15,432 bases of DNA from Microcoleaceae cyanobacterium UBA11344 (GCA_003483675.1 DMYK01000158.1:1-15432); one strand, 5' to 3'; shown: positions 7,212 to 14,951, counted from the first letter of the stretch. The notes: generated by a model from the sequence alone, not told the origin. Program-made: numbers and translations.

Positions 7212-9197
7212 ATGAGCAACCAATCAAAAATTATTGCATTTCCAGTAAATCATCATTCAGATTTTTCCGTCTTATCGCAGCAAAATCATGAACTTTTACC
7301 TCCTCAATCAGTTACTTTAAAAAAGGTTGACTCGGATTCTGGGGAACAGGATAGGAAGCGATATCAGTATTCCTATGGGAGTGTGGGAGCTAATTTCAAT
7401 GCTGCTAAACCTCACTACAGTTTAGGGAAAGCTTTGGCGAAAAAGGGAGAATGGGAGAAGGCTATTTCTTCCTATCGAAAAGCTCTAGAGATTGATTCTG
7501 AAGCGGCGGAGATTTACCAAAGTCTAGGGGATGCTCTTGTTAAAAATGGTGAGTTGGATGAAGCGGTAATAGTTTATCATAAAGCTATCGAACTTCAGCC
7601 TAATTTGTGGGAAGTCCAGCACAATTTAGGGGATATTTGGCAGGGACAAGGAAGGTTAGATGAGGCGGTTGTTGCATATCGTCTGGCTATTGAGTTGAAT
7701 CCAGATTTTTGTTGGTCGCACAATAATTTAGGGGATGTGCTGATTAAGCAGGAGAAATGGGAAGAGGCGGTGGATGGGTATAGAAGTGCGACGAAGCTCA
7801 ATCCAGACTTCCATTGGTCTTACTATAATTTGGGCGAAGCTTTGGTGGAGTTGGAGAGGTGGGAAGAGGCCGTTGTTGCTTATCGGTGTGCAATTCAGTT
7901 AAAGTCGGATCTGCCTTGCGTGTATGAAAAATTGGGGGATGCGCTGCGAAATTACAGCCCATTATCTGCCAAGGAAGCTATTAGTTATTACAGTCAAGCT
8001 ATTCAGGACAACCCAAATAATATCAAACTCTATCATAAGGCTCTGGAGGTTAACCCAAAAGATCCGAAACTCTATTTGGGTTTGGGTAATGCTTTGATTA
8101 AACAAGGACAGAGGGATGGAGCGATCGTATTTTATCAGATGGGGCTGCAACTTAAGCCAGATGATGCTGAAATTTTTTTGCAGCTATGGAAAGCCATGCT
8201 CCAGATTAATGATGGCTTTGAAGATGGCGGTGTACAGTCGCAAGCGGATCTGATTGATTTTTGTGGAGAACAGAAGGTTCATAATAAATCTTCACAAATT
8301 CCCTTGTCATTTAAATTCTCGCCTGTCTCAAAATCTACAGTTGATCGAGTTGATATTATTCTCTGCGTTCACAATGCTTTCGAGGATGTAAAAGAGTGTC
8401 TGACTTCCATTAGACGACACACAAAGGTTGAGTATCGTTTGCTGATTGTAGATGACGGTTCTCAACCAGAAACTAGGGACTTTCTTAAGTCGTGGGTTCA
8501 AGAGGATTCTGTAGCAACTTTATTTAGAAATGAGACGGCTCGCGGTTATACCAAAGCAGCTAATATTGGTCTGCGCGCCAGCAAAGGTGACTACATGATT
8601 TTATTAAACAGTGACACAATCGTTACTCCTGGGTGGCTTGAAAAATTAATTGAATGTGCTACTTCTAGAAAGGATATTGGCATAGTCGGTCCCCTCTCAA
8701 ATTGTGCATCTTGGCAATCTATTCCCGAAATATTTGACAAAAATGGAGGCTGGATGATTAACAATATTCCTGAAGGATACTCTCTGGAAATGTTTAGTAA
8801 TATAGTGGCAAATGTTTCAGAAAAAGCATTTCCTTGTGTCAGTTTTGTTAATGGTTTTTGTTACATGATTAAGAGAGCAGTAATCGATGCCATAGGTAGG
8901 CTGGATGAAGAAAGCTTTCCCTACGGTTATGGCGAAGAGAATGATTTTTCAATTCGAGCTCGTAAAGCTGGGTTTAAATTAGCGATCGCCGATCATGCCT
9001 ACGTCTATCACTCTAAGTCTAAAAGTTTCGGACACGAACGCCGTCAAGAGCTTTCTAAGCAAGGTTCAGCAGCCTTCAAATCCAAGCATCCTGATATTAA
9101 TGTCAAAGCTTTGACAGAGGAAATTAAAAACAATCAAGCTCTCGATCGTTTGCGTCTTAAACTCCGCGAACATATCGTACCTCAGCGAAATCAATAA
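7212..9197 (+). CDS. TPR protein with C-terminal GT2 glycosyltransferase domain
   Basis: A 661-residue protein. Residues 1-60 are a low-complexity leader; residues about 62-330 are seven to eight TPRs; residues 378 to about 650 are a GT-A fold family 2 glycosyltransferase. Visible catalytic motifs are VDIILCVHNAFEDVKECL at the start, LLIVDDGS (411-418) for the nucleotide, LLNSDTIV (464-471) as the DXD-like metal site, and GYGEENDFSIRARKAGF (572-588) holding the probable catalytic acid region. The segment looks most like the rhamnosyl/galactosyl-type GT2 enzymes of O-antigen and surface glycan loci, but the donor sugar cannot be read from the sequence. The ATG has a modest AGGT site at 7201-7204. 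The TPRs lack HIP1 octamers, unlike the next gene; one HIP1 lies at 8982-8989 in the GT2 domain. Probably cytoplasmic or loosely membrane-associated; no transmembrane segment. Confidence 0.92.
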   Translation: MSNQSKIIAFPVNHHSDFSVLSQQNHELLPPQSVTLKKVDSDSGEQDRKRYQYSYGSVGANFNAAKPHYSLGKALAKKGEWEKAISSYRKALEIDSEAAEIYQSLGDALVKNGELDEAVIVYHKAIELQPNLWEVQHNLGDIWQGQGRLDEAVVAYRLAIELNPDFCWSHNNLGDVLIKQEKWEEAVDGYRSATKLNPDFHWSYYNLGEALVELERWEEAVVAYRCAIQLKSDLPCVYEKLGDALRNYSPLSAKEAISYYSQAIQDNPNNIKLYHKALEVNPKDPKLYLGLGNALIKQGQRDGAIVFYQMGLQLKPDDAEIFLQLWKAMLQINDGFEDGGVQSQADLIDFCGEQKVHNKSSQIPLSFKFSPVSKSTVDRVDIILCVHNAFEDVKECLTSIRRHTKVEYRLLIVDDGSQPETRDFLKSWVQEDSVATLFRNETARGYTKAANIGLRASKGDYMILLNSDTIVTPGWLEKLIECATSRKDIGIVGPLSNCASWQSIPEIFDKNGGWMINNIPEGYSLEMFSNIVANVSEKAFPCVSFVNGFCYMIKRAVIDAIGRLDEESFPYGYGEENDFSIRARKAGFKLAIADHAYVYHSKSKSFGHERRQELSKQGSAAFKSKHPDINVKALTEEIKNNQALDRLRLKLREHIVPQRNQ

Positions 9198-9225
9198 TAA
9201 TTTCAGTGAAAAACAAGATCAAATA

Positions 9226-9229
9226 GAGG
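9226..9229 (+). promoter_or_regulatory. Ribosome binding site that decides the TPR-GT4 start
   Basis: GAGG here is 7 bases from the ATG at 9237 but only 1 base from the in-frame TTG at 9231. The ATG is therefore the better start, and the protein is two residues shorter than the longest open frame. Confidence 0.7.
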
Positions 9230-9236
9230 TTTGTAT

Positions 9237-11882
9237 ATGTCAATAAAAATTAACCAAGAAACTGCTGAAACAAATTTCCAAACAGGCAAACAGTTGGCTG
9301 GTGAAGGTAAATTAGACGAGGCGATCGCTATCTACCGTCAAGCTATTGAACTCAACCCAAATAACCCTGAGTTTCACCGCAGTTTTGGGGAGGTTTTGCA
9401 ACGAGTGGGGAAACACCAAGAGGCGATCGTCTGTTATCGTCAAACAATAGAGCTGCAACCGAATTTTTCTAAGGCTTACCATAACCTCGGAAATGCCCTG
9501 GGCCAACTCAAACAATGGCCCGAAGCGATCGCATCTTACCGTCAGGCGATCGAACTTAACCCCAATTTTCCTACCGCCTATTATCGTTTAGCTGAAGCTC
9601 TAAAACAGCTTGGAGAAACTGAAGCAGCGATCGTCGCTTACCGTCAAGCGATTGAACTTACCCCAAATAATCCTGACTTTCACCACAGTTTAGGAGAACT
9701 TTGGCGGGAACAAGGGAAATATGAGGAGGCGATCGCCTGTTATCGTCGAGCAATTGAGCTGCAACCGAAATTTTTTAAAGCTTACAATCAGTTAGGAAAT
9801 GTTCTGGGTCAGCTCAAACAGTGGGAAGAAGCGATCGCCTCTTATCGTCTAGCGATCGAACTCAATCCAAATACTCCTGAGTTACACTTCAGCTTAGGAG
9901 AGCTTTGGCAACAACAAGGGAAACATGAAGAAGCGATCGTCGCCTACCGCCAAGCAACTGAGTTGCAACCGAAGTTTTCTAAGGCTTACCATAACTTAGG
10001 AAATGCCCTGAGTCAACTCAAGCAATTCGAGGAAGCGATCGCCTGTTATCGTCTAGCAATAGAGCTGCAACCCAAGTTTTTTAAAGCTCACAATAACTTA
10101 GGAAATGTCCTCATACAACTCAAAAAGTGGCCCGAAGCGATCGCCTCTTATCGTCAGGCGATCGAACTCAACCCCAATTTTCCTAACGCTTATTATCGTT
10201 TAGGTGAAGCTCTGGAACAACAAGGACTAATAGAAGAGGCAATTGTCACCTACCGTCAAGCGATTGAACTCAACCCAAATAACTCTGACTTTCACCACAG
10301 TTTAGGAGAACTTTGGCGACAACAAGGAAAATATGAGGATGCGATCGCATCTTACCGTCAAGCAATTGAGTTGCAACCGGATTTTTCTAAAGCTCACCAT
10401 CACTTAGGAAATGCCCTCAGTCAACTCAAGGAATGGAAGAAAGCGAGCGAATCTTACCGTAGGGCGATCGAACTCAACCCCAATTTCCCTACTGCTTACT
10501 ATCGTTTAGGTGAAGCTCTCCAACAACTTGAAGTTACAGAAGACGCGATCGCTGCCTACCGTCAAGCTATTGAAATTCAACCCGATTTTTCTGCCAAAGT
10601 TTACCACAATTTAGGAGAACTTCTCAGCCAAAAACAGCAGTGGGAAGAGGCAATTAGCTGTTATCGTCAAGCATTTGAGCTTGACCCAAACTTTTCTCCA
10701 TCTTATTACAAATTAAAGGAAGCCTTAGCCCAGAACGGTCAGCTAGATAGAAATAAATCTATTCCCTCTTATCAGCCTACTGTCAAGTTAAATGTCAATG
10801 ATGAATTTCCCCAAATTTTGTTTATTCTCCCCGTCAGAGGCGGTGGAGGTGGTGCTCATTCAGTCGTACAAGAAGCTGTAGCACTTTATCGCTGTGGTAT
10901 ACCTGTCAAAATAGCTGTCAATCAATCTAACTTTACTGACTTTTTAAAGAGTTACACAGAAATTCCAGAACTCCCTAAAATTGCGGTTTCTTATCAAACT
11001 TTAACAGACCTAAAAAACTTAGCTAAAAATTTCTCTGTTGTCTGTGCAACGACTTATAGCTCAGTAAAAATGCTGGAAATGCTAGTCAGAGACAATCACC
11101 AGATTTTGCCGGCTTACTATATACAAGATTACGAGCCCTTATTTTCTTGTATAGATACCCCTGAGTGGGAAGAAGCACGAGAATCCTATACACTGATTCC
11201 CCATGCTGTCCGGTTTGCCAAAACCAACTGGTTGTGTCATATTGTCGATCGCAATCATGCCGTTAATGTTCACAAAGTCCAAGCCAGCATCGATCATCAA
11301 GTTTACTACCCTCATTTGAAGAGTGAAAACTCTCATATTGAGATTTCGATGATGGTAAGATTCACCACAGCCAGACGCGCTCCTCGTCGCACATTAGCTG
11401 TCGCTAAAATTTTATCAGAATTGTTTCCAAGTCAAGTGCATTTTACCATATTTGGCTCTGACCGGAGTCTGATTGAATCTGCTGGGATACCGATTCCAGA
11501 AAATACTACTATCTTCCCTCATCTGAGTCGCTCCGAAGTGGCGGCCCTGCTGCGGAACTCAGATATATTTCTAGATCTTTCTGATTTCCAGGCTTTTGGG
11601 CGTACAGCTATAGAAGCAATGGCTTCTGGTTGCATTCCAGTTGTCCCCAATAAAGGAGGAACCGATGAATTTGCTATACCGGATTTTAACTCTGTAGTCG
11701 TTGACACAACCTCGATTGAGGATTGCATCAAGGGTATTGGCAAACTGGTCCAAGCCGACCGCAATGTGTTATTGCAACTCAAATTAAATGCTATTGAAAC
11801 AGCAGCAAAATATTCACCAAAACGTGCTGCCATGAGCATTTATAATCTTTTCTACAATCAGCTACTTCAACTTGCTTCATAG
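9237..11882 (+). CDS. TPR protein with C-terminal GT4-like glycosyltransferase domain
   Basis: An 881-residue protein from the ATG at 9237. Residues about 10-486 are fourteen TPRs with consensus EEAIAxYRQAIELNPNF; a fifteenth is decayed (NKSIPSYQPTVKLN). Residues 524-881 are a GT-B glycosyltransferase. ILFILPVRGGGGGAHSVVQE is the N-terminal glycine-rich loop, YYIQDYEPLFS the mid-domain motif, and FGRTAIEAMASGCIPVV the donor-site motif. The YYIQDYEP signature recalls the WsaF-type rhamnosyltransferases of surface-layer glycans, by memory only. In the usual E-x7-E donor motif the first Glu is replaced by Gln (QAFGRTAIE). TPRs probably present a protein or lipid-linked acceptor. The gene follows the TPR-GT2 gene after 39 bases, so co-transcription is likely. 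No membrane segment or signal peptide is visible. Confidence 0.92.
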   Translation: MSIKINQETAETNFQTGKQLAGEGKLDEAIAIYRQAIELNPNNPEFHRSFGEVLQRVGKHQEAIVCYRQTIELQPNFSKAYHNLGNALGQLKQWPEAIASYRQAIELNPNFPTAYYRLAEALKQLGETEAAIVAYRQAIELTPNNPDFHHSLGELWREQGKYEEAIACYRRAIELQPKFFKAYNQLGNVLGQLKQWEEAIASYRLAIELNPNTPELHFSLGELWQQQGKHEEAIVAYRQATELQPKFSKAYHNLGNALSQLKQFEEAIACYRLAIELQPKFFKAHNNLGNVLIQLKKWPEAIASYRQAIELNPNFPNAYYRLGEALEQQGLIEEAIVTYRQAIELNPNNSDFHHSLGELWRQQGKYEDAIASYRQAIELQPDFSKAHHHLGNALSQLKEWKKASESYRRAIELNPNFPTAYYRLGEALQQLEVTEDAIAAYRQAIEIQPDFSAKVYHNLGELLSQKQQWEEAISCYRQAFELDPNFSPSYYKLKEALAQNGQLDRNKSIPSYQPTVKLNVNDEFPQILFILPVRGGGGGAHSVVQEAVALYRCGIPVKIAVNQSNFTDFLKSYTEIPELPKIAVSYQTLTDLKNLAKNFSVVCATTYSSVKMLEMLVRDNHQILPAYYIQDYEPLFSCIDTPEWEEARESYTLIPHAVRFAKTNWLCHIVDRNHAVNVHKVQASIDHQVYYPHLKSENSHIEISMMVRFTTARRAPRRTLAVAKILSELFPSQVHFTIFGSDRSLIESAGIPIPENTTIFPHLSRSEVAALLRNSDIFLDLSDFQAFGRTAIEAMASGCIPVVPNKGGTDEFAIPDFNSVVVDTTSIEDCIKGIGKLVQADRNVLLQLKLNAIETAAKYSPKRAAMSIYNLFYNQLLQLAS
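9264..10694 (+). repeat. 102-bp TPR tandem array with phased HIP1 octamers
   Basis: Thirteen units of exactly 102 bases (34 codons) followed by one of 105. The codons for Ala20-Ile21-Ala22 of the TPR are GCG ATC GCN, which is the HIP1 octamer GCGATCGC. Perfect copies begin at 9321, 9525, 9729, 9831, 10035, 10137, 10341 and 10545; one-base variants GCGATCGT sit in the same slot at 9423, 9627 and 9933, and more diverged words at 10239 and 10443. Three unit types alternate: xDFHHSLGELW, SKAYHNLGNAL and PTAYYRLGEAL. Confidence 0.92.
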
Positions 11883-11985
11883 AAAATAATGTGAAATATT
11901 CCGGAGCCTGGATCGGTTGAAGAGTATAAACAAAAAAGAATGCGCTCACTCGCTCATGATTTTACTTAACTACATGACTAAATTT

Positions 11986-11990
11986 AGGAG
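11986..11990 (+). promoter_or_regulatory. Shine-Dalgarno site supporting a TTG start
   Basis: AGGAG lies 9 bases before the TTG at 12000. No in-frame ATG or GTG occurs nearby before conserved protein sequence begins, so the TTG start of the following glycosyltransferase is well supported. Confidence 0.7.
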
Positions 11991-11999
11991 TTAAAAACC

Positions 12000-13175
12000 T
12001 TGCCGACTTTTCACACCAAGCAAATATCAAAAGATTTCAAATCCGAAAATAATCATGATTCCAGGCAGATTCGAGTTTTGATTATCGACGGTGGCAGACA
12101 TCGAGTTTATTCTGGATATGGTCATGTAGCCCAGTGTTTGGCTATAGCACTTGCACGCAACCCACACTTGAAAGTTCAGATTCTTGACAACAATAAACAA
12201 TGGGAGTATGAAGGTATTTATCAAGAAGAACTCAAATCAATTGATTGTGTCAATAACTTAGATCATTGCGATTTAGTTTTGCAAATAGGTCCTCCTCAAA
12301 GCTTCAAAAAATATCAAAAACCATGTATGTTTTTTACTCTTTGCGATCAGTCAGACTTGGACGATCGAGACATCATAGCCATGAAAGAAGTTGATGCTAT
12401 TATCACAGCCTCTAGTAGTGGATTATCTGTCTTTAATAAATATTTTCCCAAAGTTTACGTTACTCCTTTACCAGTCGATTCTCAAATATTTAAACCAATG
12501 CCACGATGGCGCTCTGAAGGGTCGGATTGTTTTAGTTTTATATTTGTAGGAAGTTTCAGTTTTAGAAAGGGAGTTGATTTACTCGTTGAGGCCTTTTTTC
12601 AAGAATTTTCCTGGCAAGAAGTAAATTTACATCTCCACTGTCCGGGGGATAAAGCTGATGAAATCGGTAACTTTTTAATTAAGAAAAGCCAAGAACATAA
12701 TAAGCCTCCTATGTGTTCATTTAGTACCAAATCTCTTCATCCAGCATGGGTTAATCGATTTTACAATAGAGCCGATGCCTTTGTTTCTTTTACTCGAGGA
12801 GAAGGTTGGGGTTTACCTATAGCGGAAGCAATGCTATGCGACTTGCCAGTTATTGCTCCCTTGTCCACATCAATGCTTGATTACTTAACAAATGATGTGG
12901 CTTTTTGCCTGCCAACCAAAGAAAAATTAGTTTCCGATATTTCCGATCCTTTTGGTCAGAACTTTAAAGCTTCCCATAGTGGAAGTTACTACGAAATTGA
13001 TTTGCAGGAAGCTAGAAAATGTTTGAGAGATGTTTGGTCTAACAAGGAACTGGCAATCGAGATTGGCAAGAAAGGTCGCGTTCACATGAACGAAAACTTT
13101 TCATTTGAGCGATTTTCTAATTGTTTGCATCAAGCAATTGTAGATTTTACCAAAAGTATTGCCACTTACGTGTAG
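12000..13175 (+). CDS. GT4-family glycosyltransferase without TPRs
   Basis: A 391-residue GT-B enzyme starting at TTG. The N-terminal Rossmann domain opens at RVLIIDGG (25-32), followed by SGYGHVAQCLAIAL (38-51). The C-terminal donor domain has FIFVGSFSFRKGVDLLVEAF (180-199, the usual strand-turn-KG motif) and RGEGWGLPIAEAMLCDLPVIA (266-286), with an intact E-x7-E pair at Glu268 and Glu276. Size and motifs are normal for the family. Retaining transfer of a nucleotide-sugar to a surface glycan is the expected reaction; the sugar is unknown. It sits 117 bases after the TPR-GT4 gene and 110 before the methyltransferase, in the same direction. Its codons contain no HIP1 octamer, in contrast to the TPR gene before it. 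Confidence 0.92.
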   Translation: MPTFHTKQISKDFKSENNHDSRQIRVLIIDGGRHRVYSGYGHVAQCLAIALARNPHLKVQILDNNKQWEYEGIYQEELKSIDCVNNLDHCDLVLQIGPPQSFKKYQKPCMFFTLCDQSDLDDRDIIAMKEVDAIITASSSGLSVFNKYFPKVYVTPLPVDSQIFKPMPRWRSEGSDCFSFIFVGSFSFRKGVDLLVEAFFQEFSWQEVNLHLHCPGDKADEIGNFLIKKSQEHNKPPMCSFSTKSLHPAWVNRFYNRADAFVSFTRGEGWGLPIAEAMLCDLPVIAPLSTSMLDYLTNDVAFCLPTKEKLVSDISDPFGQNFKASHSGSYYEIDLQEARKCLRDVWSNKELAIEIGKKGRVHMNENFSFERFSNCLHQAIVDFTKSIATYV

Positions 13176-13200
13176 TAAGGTACGCATTACACACCCTACC
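13170..13200. repeat. Possible dispersed repeat or hairpin at the GT4 stop codon
   Basis: GTGTAGT (13170-13176) can pair with ATTACAC (13186-13192) with one G-U wobble around the loop AAGGTACGC; the stem includes the stop codon. The right half, TACGCATTACACACCCTACC (13181-13200), resembles fragments of a GGGTGCGTAATGCG-type repeat that I recall as common between cyanobacterial genes. It could be a weak terminator or processing site. Confidence 0.3.
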
Positions 13201-13274
13201 GATCGAGTCTGGAGGATAAGTCCTAATTCTTTCCAGTTTAGTTGAGAAACTGATAACCGTAGCCCTAAAATTTT

Positions 13275-13278
13275 GAGG
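13275..13278 (+). promoter_or_regulatory. Shine-Dalgarno site supporting a GTG start
   Basis: GAGG lies 7 bases before the GTG at 13286. The next in-frame Met is deep inside the protein, past the SAM-binding motif, so GTG is the likely start. Confidence 0.7.
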
Positions 13279-13285
13279 TATCACC

Positions 13286-13840
13286 GTGAATGCACAAGAT
13301 AGTTCGTTAATTTTCCAGATCCCCGACGATAACAGCCCCAAAAAACTTGAAATTGGTGCTGGCTCTAGACCACGACCGGGCTACATACACCACGATATTC
13401 GTCCTCTTGATGATATCGAAATAGTCTGCGATGCTAAAAAGTTTCCTGAAGAAATTTACGAGCAATTTGACGAAGTTTTTGCTTCCCATATTCTCGAACA
13501 TTTCAACCGCTTTGAAGTAAAAAATGTGCTGAAAGAATGGGTGAAGTTAGTTCGTTTGGGAGGCATTATTGATATTGTTGTTCCTGATGTTCGGGAGATG
13601 TGTCAGCAACTTGTTGAAGGTCATATTGATTTAGAGTTTTTCAACTATCTAATGTTTGGAGGTAATGATTATGAATACAACGTTCATAAATATGGATTTG
13701 ATGCCGCCCTTCTTGGAAATATGCTCGAGCAACTAGGATTTGAAATCATTAGCTCGAAGAGCGGTCCTAAGTGGGAAGAAAGAAAACGGGATAGATACTG
13801 TCCTATGGTCAGATTGGTCGCCAAAAAGGTACGTCGCTAA
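13286..13840 (+). CDS. Class I SAM-dependent methyltransferase-like protein
   Basis: A 184-residue protein starting at GTG. LEIGAGSRPRPGYIHHDI (21-38) is motif I of the SAM-binding Rossmann fold, with the acidic residue of the next strand in HHDIRP. DEVFASHILEHF (62-73) is the post-motif strand with the HxxEH found in many Methyltransf_11-type sugar methyltransferases, and LGGIIDIVVPDV (91-102) is the following LxxGGxxxxxxPD strand. Such small enzymes often sit in polysaccharide clusters, where they methylate a sugar of the glycan or cap it. Direct substrate evidence is lacking. It ends 80 bases before a second, more degenerate methyltransferase-like gene. Confidence 0.85.
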   Translation: MNAQDSSLIFQIPDDNSPKKLEIGAGSRPRPGYIHHDIRPLDDIEIVCDAKKFPEEIYEQFDEVFASHILEHFNRFEVKNVLKEWVKLVRLGGIIDIVVPDVREMCQQLVEGHIDLEFFNYLMFGGNDYEYNVHKYGFDAALLGNMLEQLGFEIISSKSGPKWEERKRDRYCPMVRLVAKKVRR

Positions 13841-13908
13841 TCCTGCAATAACAGACGAAAAATAGCCAATTTTAGATACAAGACTAGCTAAACACTTGAA
13901 AAAAATAC

Positions 13909-13912
13909 GAGG
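13909..13912 (+). promoter_or_regulatory. Shine-Dalgarno site
   Basis: GAGG lies 8 bases before the ATG at 13921 and fixes the start of the second methyltransferase-like gene. Confidence 0.65.
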
Positions 13913-13920
13913 ATAACCCC

Positions 13921-14586
13921 ATGAATATTGACAGCAAAAACTTAGTTGATTCATCTGTAGATCTGGAATCCTTTAATTTTGCAGGTCATACTCTCAAATA
14001 CTTTTACCACAGAGGAAATTGTGGCTTCCCTCCAGAACCCAGAACTGAGAGGACTGTAGAGATGTCTATTGTAGATAAATGGCTTTCTTTGGCTGGTGAA
14101 AATGTTTGGGAAATTGGAGCTGTTTCTTGTAATTATTGGAGACCTATTCGAGTAGAAAAAATTATTGACCCTTACGATAAACATCCCAGCGTCACTGATA
14201 AACTGTCAATAATGAATGTGGAGTTGAAGGGTAGAAAAGTTTTGTCGGTCTCCACAATTGAACATATTGGTAAATTTCCTCAACCCGGAAATGAAGAAAC
14301 ACCTGATACCGTTCTGAAAGCTTTGGATAAATTTTTCGATGAATCTCCTTGCTTTTTGATAACTTATCCGCCAATGTATAACTTGATTCTTGATAATCGA
14401 GTGTTTAATGGCAGTTTACCAGGAGATGTCAAAATCAGATTTATAGTTCGCCAACCCGATCAAACTTGGCAAGAAGTATTCAATCCTGAAGAAGCAAAAC
14501 GACCCTATGGAAAGACTCGCAGATCTGATGGAAGCAGTGCGGGATCTGATGCTATTGTTCTTTTAGAAAGGGGGAATTTATTGTAA
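13921..14586 (+). CDS. Divergent methyltransferase-like protein
   Basis: A 221-residue protein. NVWEIGAVSCNYWRP (61-75) occupies the place of SAM motif I, but the usual E-x-G-x-G is reduced to EIGAVS. IIDPYDKHP (81-89) resembles the acidic end of the next strand, and VLSVSTIEHIGKF (107-119) the strand with an IEHxG turn. This order is that of a family of small methyltransferase-like proteins found beside glycosyltransferases. The SAM loop is changed, so it may bind a different ligand, be weakly active or be a partner of the preceding methyltransferase. The C-terminal 100 residues (YPPMYN, RRSDGSSAGSD) carry no motif I know. The gene has a good ribosome binding site and follows in the same direction, which argues that it is functional. 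It could also be called an unknown protein with a Rossmann-like core. Confidence 0.75.
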   Translation: MNIDSKNLVDSSVDLESFNFAGHTLKYFYHRGNCGFPPEPRTERTVEMSIVDKWLSLAGENVWEIGAVSCNYWRPIRVEKIIDPYDKHPSVTDKLSIMNVELKGRKVLSVSTIEHIGKFPQPGNEETPDTVLKALDKFFDESPCFLITYPPMYNLILDNRVFNGSLPGDVKIRFIVRQPDQTWQEVFNPEEAKRPYGKTRRSDGSSAGSDAIVLLERGNLL

Positions 14587-14633
14587 TCAAAAACTCCTCT
14601 AAAATCATTCCAATAAATTTACTAATTGTTCGC

Positions 14634-14639
14634 AAGGAG
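14634..14639 (+). promoter_or_regulatory. Strong Shine-Dalgarno site
   Basis: AAGGAG lies 6 bases before the ATG at 14646, the best ribosome binding site in the window. It supports the short membrane-protein gene as real. Confidence 0.75.
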
Positions 14640-14645
14640 TACAAC

Positions 14646-14951
14646 ATGGGTCTGCGACGTCAAAAACCATTAGCCCCCTCTCAAAAACCCATAGTGTCAT
14701 CCCCCAAACCTTTAGGGTTATCCGACCCCTACCAATTCAAAGGTTTGGGAGCCACTCCTTTTACTAAAAGAGATATTAAGTGGACGCCATTAACAGCAAT
14801 ACTTGCTGCTATTTTTGTAGGGGGCCCTTATATTGTGGCAATTGTGTGGACAGTTTCTTCTGGTTTAAATTTCTTGGCAGTTATACTGGTAGTAGCTGTT
14901 ATAGTGATTGCAATAGTATTTTTTTTGATGTTGTATTTAACTAGATTATGA
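14646..14951 (+). CDS. Small two-helix membrane protein with proline-rich N-terminus
   Basis: A 101-residue protein of unknown function. Residues 1-45 are basic and proline-rich with three KP-x motifs (QKPLAPS, QKPIVSS, PKPLGLS), expected in the cytoplasm. Residues about 47-70 and 74-98 are hydrophobic and predicted to be two transmembrane helices joined by a tight SSGLN turn; the C-terminus is YLTRL. No catalytic or metal-binding residues are visible. It has a strong ribosome binding site and starts 59 bases after the preceding gene, so it could be the last cistron of the cluster, but it might equally be an independent housekeeping membrane protein. Its stop codon lies inside a long inverted repeat. 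Confidence 0.8.
   Translation: MGLRRQKPLAPSQKPIVSSPKPLGLSDPYQFKGLGATPFTKRDIKWTPLTAILAAIFVGGPYIVAIVWTVSSGLNFLAVILVVAVIVIAIVFFLMLYLTRL

Noticed and set aside
9231..9236. TTG start two codons upstream for the TPR-GT4 gene
   Set aside because: The GAGG site would be only 1 base away; the ATG at 9237 is spaced 7 bases from it.
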